A stretch of DNA of 28,106 bases from JBDZVM01 sp040255675 (GTDB taxonomy: Bacteria; Actinomycetota; Actinomycetes; Acidothermales; Acidothermaceae). Under the pieces are notes generated by a model that made no database searches, was not told the DNA's origin, and worked only from the letters and a program-made list of their open reading frames with translations. Every line of letters starts with the position of its first letter. The stretch's first letter is position 1. A program made the translations under genes and the position numbers. The DNA is taken from positions 1-28,106 of the forward strand of contig JBDZVM010000047.1 of assembly GCA_040255675.1 (NCBI GenBank), written 5' to 3'. Of the stretch, positions 24,782 through 28,106 are shown in pieces.

Positions 24782-26323
24782 TCAGGATGTTTCGAGCACC
24801 GTGTCGATGAGGCCGAGCGGGGGAGCGCCGAGGTCGAGCAACGCCTTGTGGAACCGCGCGTGCGAGTACCCGGCGCCCCAGTGGCGTCGAGCCTTCGTCG
24901 CCGCATCGCGAATCGCGAGCTTGCCCCAGGTGTAGCGCCCGTACGTCGGATCGAACGTCGCCCGCCGCGCCTCCGACAACGCCGCCGATCCCGCGAGAAA
25001 AGCGTCGGCTTCGAATCGTCTCGCCGCCTCCTCGACCGTCATCGCACCGGAATGGATGCCCAGTGCGGCCGCGAGCCGGGTCACCCTCACAAGTGCTTCG
25101 ATCATGACGCCAACCGCAAAGCGCGGATCGCCGTCCCGAAACCCGAGATCGAGCGACAACTCCTCGACGTAATGCGCCCACCCTTCGACAAAAGCCGGCG
25201 AAAGCAAAATGCGTCGAACTGACGACGGTGCACGGCGCAACGCGCGGCTGTGCGCGAAATGGCCCGGCGAGACCTCGTGCAACGTGATGGCAGGCAACGT
25301 GGCATTACTGAAAACCTGCAGCCACGACTCGATTTCGTCGTCCGGCCACGACGAATCGGGTGGTGTGACCCAGTAGAACGACGGCGCGTCAGGTTCTTCC
25401 GGCGCTGCCCACGCCATCATCGCCATCGCCCAGCGTCGCGACTCGGGCGCCGCGCCAACGAAGCATTCGCCGTCCGTATAAGGAACGAGGTCGTGCTCGC
25501 GCGTGAAGGCAAGCACTTCGTCGACCTGCGCTCGCGCCGCTGTCAAGACGCCATCGGCGTCAGGGTGGTCGGCGACCAGCCGGTTGACCACCACGCGAGC
25601 GTCGGCGTCGGGGTCGATTCGCGCGCATGCTTCGCGAAGGATCGCCATGAGCCGGTCGCGCTCGGCGTCCGCTTGCTCCGCGAGCCGCCCGATGTCGACC
25701 GTAGTGGCTTCGACGGTGCCCATCAGCCGGGCGAGCGCGTCGGCGCCAAGCGATGCCTCGGTGTGTCCGGTGCGGGCCGTGTGCTCGAGGTGCGCGGTCA
25801 CCCGCGCGTGCGCGGCGAGCGCGGACGTCGTGCTGTCGTCGACCGGGTTAATGCCCGCGGCCAGGCCGCGAAATGCCTTGATCAGCGATGTCGCCACCGG
25901 CGCGGGTACGGCATCGAGAGACTCGATCGCCATGGCGGCGGCGTCGGGCCACGCCGCCAGGTGACGCCGCTTCGCCTCCTCGCGTTCCGCGGCGGGCGCG
26001 TATTCGCGGTCGTAGCACGATACGTCGAAATTACTTAGATGGACGACGGGATTGCGCCGGTGGAGCTGGAGGTCGTCGAACATCAATCGGGCATGGGCCT
26101 CGAACGCGGCGAGGTGCGCCTCGTCGTGCGCCCCGTCGTACGCGTTGTGGTTGTGGGCCGCGTTGCGCGCGTCGTCGAGCGCTGGTCCGCCGAGCCGCGA
26201 CACGGCGGCACGGACGCCGTCCGGTGACAGATCTTGGATGTGGCCGTCGTACTCGTGCAGCCCCGCTTCCTCGCGGACCTGGCTGAGAAAGATGTCACAC
26301 AAAGATCGCAAGCGCCCTTCCAT
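24782..26323 (-). CDS. DUF885 family protein, putative zinc metallopeptidase
   Basis: A mainly helical 513-residue protein. Near residues 349-355 it has HEVSPGH, and about 25 residues later EGWAHYVEE (E380 near its start). This H-E-x-x-P-G-H plus downstream glutamate layout is the conserved core of DUF885 proteins and resembles gluzincin-type zinc sites, so peptidase activity is likely, though substrates are unknown. No signal peptide is visible. Two starts are possible: GTG at 26332 or ATG at 26323. The ATG is preferred because TACCGT on the minus strand lies 7 nt before it, the leaderless pattern. It diverges from etfB with 32 bp between start codons. Confidence 0.88.
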   Translation of the reverse strand: MEGRLRSLCDIFLSQVREEAGLHEYDGHIQDLSPDGVRAAVSRLGGPALDDARNAAHNHNAYDGAHDEAHLAAFEAHARLMFDDLQLHRRNPVVHLSNFDVSCYDREYAPAAEREEAKRRHLAAWPDAAAMAIESLDAVPAPVATSLIKAFRGLAAGINPVDDSTTSALAAHARVTAHLEHTARTGHTEASLGADALARLMGTVEATTVDIGRLAEQADAERDRLMAILREACARIDPDADARVVVNRLVADHPDADGVLTAARAQVDEVLAFTREHDLVPYTDGECFVGAAPESRRWAMAMMAWAAPEEPDAPSFYWVTPPDSSWPDDEIESWLQVFSNATLPAITLHEVSPGHFAHSRALRRAPSSVRRILLSPAFVEGWAHYVEELSLDLGFRDGDPRFAVGVMIEALVRVTRLAAALGIHSGAMTVEEAARRFEADAFLAGSAALSEARRATFDPTYGRYTWGKLAIRDAATKARRHWGAGYSHARFHKALLDLGAPPLGLIDTVLETS

Positions 26324-26330
26324 GACGCTC

Positions 26331-26336
26331 ACGGTA
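26331..26336 (-). promoter_or_regulatory. Leaderless -10 element of the DUF885 gene
   Basis: TACCGT on the minus strand lies 7 nt before the ATG at 26323. It is 7 bp from the oppositely oriented -10 of etfB. Confidence 0.5.
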
Positions 26337-26343
26337 GCGCGGG

Positions 26344-26349
26344 TAGAGT
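26344..26349 (+). promoter_or_regulatory. Leaderless -10 element of etfB
   Basis: TAGAGT is followed by 6 nt and the ATG at 26356, with no ribosome site. ATGACG at 26322-26327 (16-bp spacing) could be the -35 and overlaps the start codon of the divergent gene. Confidence 0.65.
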
Positions 26350-26355
26350 CCGATT

Positions 26356-27138
26356 ATGAGAATCGTGGTCTGCGTCAAGCAAGTGCCCGACACCTGGTCG
26401 GAGAAAAAACTCGATCCTGCCGACCAGACTCTCGACAGAGGGGCCGCCGAGGGTGTTATCGATGAACTCGACACCTACGCGGTCGAAGAAGCCTTGCGCC
26501 TGAAAGAAAGCCACGACGGCAGCAGCGTTGTCGTGCTGAGCATGGGGCCGCCGCCCGCGGCCGAAACGCTGCGTAAGGCGTTGCAGATGGGTGTCGACGA
26601 GGCCGTACACGTGGTCGACGACGCCTTGCACGGCTCCGACGCGCTAGCCACTTCCTTGGTGTTGGCCAAAGCGATCGAACACATCGGCTACGACCTGGTA
26701 ATCGTCGGCAGCGAGTCGACAGACGCCCGCATGGGGGTAATAGCGGCGATGCTTGCCGAGCGTCTCGGCGTGCCTCAGGCAACGCTTGCCGGCAAGGTAG
26801 AAGTCGACGGTTCGTCACTTCGGGTAACTCGGGTGACGGCGAGTGAGCAGGCTCTTGTCGAGGCGGAATTGCCCGCCGTCGTGGGTGTTCTCGAAAAGAT
26901 CAACGAGCCTCGATATCCGTCGTTCAAAGGAATTATGGCGGCGAAGAGCAAACCGATGACCACGTTGTCGCTTGCCGACCTTGGCGTTGACGCGTCGTCG
27001 GTCGGTCTGGTCGCGGCGGCAACCGCCGTTGTCGATTCGGCGCAACGCCCGCCGCGCGGTGAGCGCACCATCGTTACCGACGACGGCGACGGTGGCGCTC
27101 GCATCGCCGAATTCCTTGTCGCGCAGAAACTCTTGTAG
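26356..27138 (+). CDS. etfB: Electron transfer flavoprotein beta subunit
   Basis: The small subunit of the soluble electron-transfer flavoprotein that takes electrons from acyl-CoA dehydrogenases. The 260-residue length and the start MRIVVCVKQVPDT are standard for FixA/EtfB. The nucleotide-binding segment IVGSESTDARMG lies at about 116-127, and the family segment LEKINEPRYPSFKGIMAAK lies in the C-terminal third. The ATG at 26356 follows a TAGAGT -10 by 6 nt. etfA begins 10 bp downstream, so the two are co-transcribed. With the thiolase, mutase and hydratase in this window it fits acyl-CoA oxidation. Confidence 0.96.
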   Translation: MRIVVCVKQVPDTWSEKKLDPADQTLDRGAAEGVIDELDTYAVEEALRLKESHDGSSVVVLSMGPPPAAETLRKALQMGVDEAVHVVDDALHGSDALATSLVLAKAIEHIGYDLVIVGSESTDARMGVIAAMLAERLGVPQATLAGKVEVDGSSLRVTRVTASEQALVEAELPAVVGVLEKINEPRYPSFKGIMAAKSKPMTTLSLADLGVDASSVGLVAAATAVVDSAQRPPRGERTIVTDDGDGGARIAEFLVAQKLL

Positions 27139-27148
27139 GGGCGGTTCG

Positions 27149-28106
27149 ATGGCTGAGGTTCTGGTTTTGGTCGAGCCCGTTGACGGTGCGGTCGGCAAGT
27201 CGGCGCTCGAGTTGCTCACTTTGGCAGGGCGGCTCGGCACGCCGGTTGCCGTTGTCGTCGGGTCTGCCGATGGCGGTGTTGCCGACGAACTCGGTCGTTT
27301 CGGCGCGGCGACAATCCTTTCGGCGGACGACGATGTGCTGACCTCGACTGTCAGCGCGGGCGTCGTCTCATTACTGGCCTCATTGGTGTCGTCGCGTTCG
27401 GCCACTGCTGTGCTCGTGCCGTCGACGCCTGCTGGTAAAGAAATCGCCGGGCGGTTGGGTGTTCGGCTCGACTCTGGCGTGCTCACCGATGCTGTCGACG
27501 CTTCGGTATCTGATGCCGGCGAGATTTTCATCGAGCAATCGGTATTCGGTGGATCGACGGTTGTGCATTCGCGGGTCACTCGCGGGGTGCCGATCGTGAC
27601 CGTGCGGCCGAACAGTGTCACGCCCGTCGAAGCACCAGTTTCTCCTCAGGTGCAAGGCGTGTCTGTGCCCGCTGATTCTGGTCGGCATGCGGTGGCCACC
27701 TCCCGTACGCCGGCCGCTGCGGGTGGCCGCCCGGGATTGACCGAGGCTTCGGTCGTCGTTGCCGGCGGCCGAGGAGTCGGCGCCGCCGAGAAGTTCGCTG
27801 TGATAGAAGAACTCGCCGACGTTTTGTCGGCCGCCGTCGGGGCCTCGCGGGCGGCGACCGACGCGGGCTGGTATCCGCACGCCGCGCAAGTGGGCCAGAC
27901 GGGTGTCACCGTGGCGCCGCAGCTTTACATCGCCTGCGGTATTTCTGGTGCTATCCAGCATCGTGCCGGAATGCAGACGTCGAAGACCATCGTCGCTATC
28001 AACAAAGACCCCGAGGCGCCGATTTTCGAGCTGGCCGATTTCGGTGTCGTGGGGGATTTGCACGTCGTTGTCCCGCAACTGATCGAAGAAATTCGCAAGC
28101 GTAAGG
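27149..28106 (+). CDS. etfA: Electron transfer flavoprotein alpha subunit (3' end cut by window)
   Basis: The FAD-binding large subunit paired with EtfB. The frame is open from the ATG at 27149 to the window end (319 codons), stopping at VPQLIEEIRKRK, which is within a few residues of the usual C-terminus. So the gene is nearly complete but lacks its stop. The N-terminal domain (about 1-165) is followed by a low-complexity linker and the FAD domain, with VVVAGGRG (202-209), GASRAATDAGW, QVGQTG, CGISGAIQH and INKDPEAPIF. AGGGG (27137-27141) overlapping the etfB stop is the ribosome site, 7 nt upstream. It appears to use more T-ending codons (GTT, GCT, TCT, GGT) than its neighbours. Confidence 0.95.
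   Translation, partial: MAEVLVLVEPVDGAVGKSALELLTLAGRLGTPVAVVVGSADGGVADELGRFGAATILSADDDVLTSTVSAGVVSLLASLVSSRSATAVLVPSTPAGKEIAGRLGVRLDSGVLTDAVDASVSDAGEIFIEQSVFGGSTVVHSRVTRGVPIVTVRPNSVTPVEAPVSPQVQGVSVPADSGRHAVATSRTPAAAGGRPGLTEASVVVAGGRGVGAAEKFAVIEELADVLSAAVGASRAATDAGWYPHAAQVGQTGVTVAPQLYIACGISGAIQHRAGMQTSKTIVAINKDPEAPIFELADFGVVGDLHVVVPQLIEEIRKRK

Noticed and set aside
27380..28078. Minus-strand open frames opposite etfA
   Set aside because: etfA has clear FAD-domain motifs in the forward frame. The reverse frames are low-complexity and arginine/serine/threonine-rich.

Overview
This is a GC-rich window from an actinomycete (Actinomycetota). The evidence is strong G/C third-position bias, GTG starts, a GlgE-type maltosyltransferase operon, a SigE-family ECF sigma factor, and many start codons lying 6-7 nt downstream of a TAnnnT -10 hexamer, the signature of leaderless mRNAs common in Actinobacteria. 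From memory (not checked), Streptomyces carry a similar order of thiolase, meaB, marR, icmA, a thioredoxin-like gene and a glgE cluster, so the block looks like conserved chromosomal synteny rather than an island. Genes are tightly packed. No gap between genes exceeds about 245 bp, and I see no tRNA, rRNA, CRISPR array or complete mobile element.

Left part (1-9.3 kb): the 3' tail of an unrecognised gene; an Xaa-Pro aminopeptidase with a small membrane protein upstream (both minus strand); an acetyl-CoA acetyltransferase coupled to the mutase chaperone meaB (plus); a strong bidirectional terminator; a SatP-type acetate transporter and a DUF2127-like membrane protein (both minus); then a MarR regulator, an acyl-CoA mutase large subunit and a thioredoxin/TPR protein (all plus). 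The mutase carries the active-site pair typical of isobutyryl-CoA mutase (F102/Q220) rather than methylmalonyl-CoA mutase. It also has an in-frame 21-bp tandem repeat near its N-terminus. MeaB probably protects or reactivates it. The small B12-binding subunit is not in the window.

Middle part (9.3-11.6 kb): a YczE-like membrane protein (minus) diverges from a two-gene unit encoding an ECF sigma factor and a single-pass membrane protein with a cysteine-containing ectodomain.

Right part (11.6-23.9 kb): a nearly complete alpha-glucan cycle. The minus-strand operon glgE-treS-mak-glgB has 4-bp overlaps at its first two junctions. It converts trehalose to maltose (TreS), to maltose-1-phosphate (Mak), to linear alpha-1,4-glucan (GlgE), then to branched glucan (GlgB). 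glgP (phosphorylase) diverges from it across a 191-bp region with three GTGTAAC repeats, and glgX (debranching) converges on glgP. The window closes with an enoyl-CoA hydratase, a DUF885 metallopeptidase-like protein, and etfB-etfA, with etfA cut by the window end. Two divergent gene pairs (DUF2127/marR and DUF885/etfB) share the same miniature architecture: 32-33 bp between start codons, holding two back-to-back -10 hexamers.
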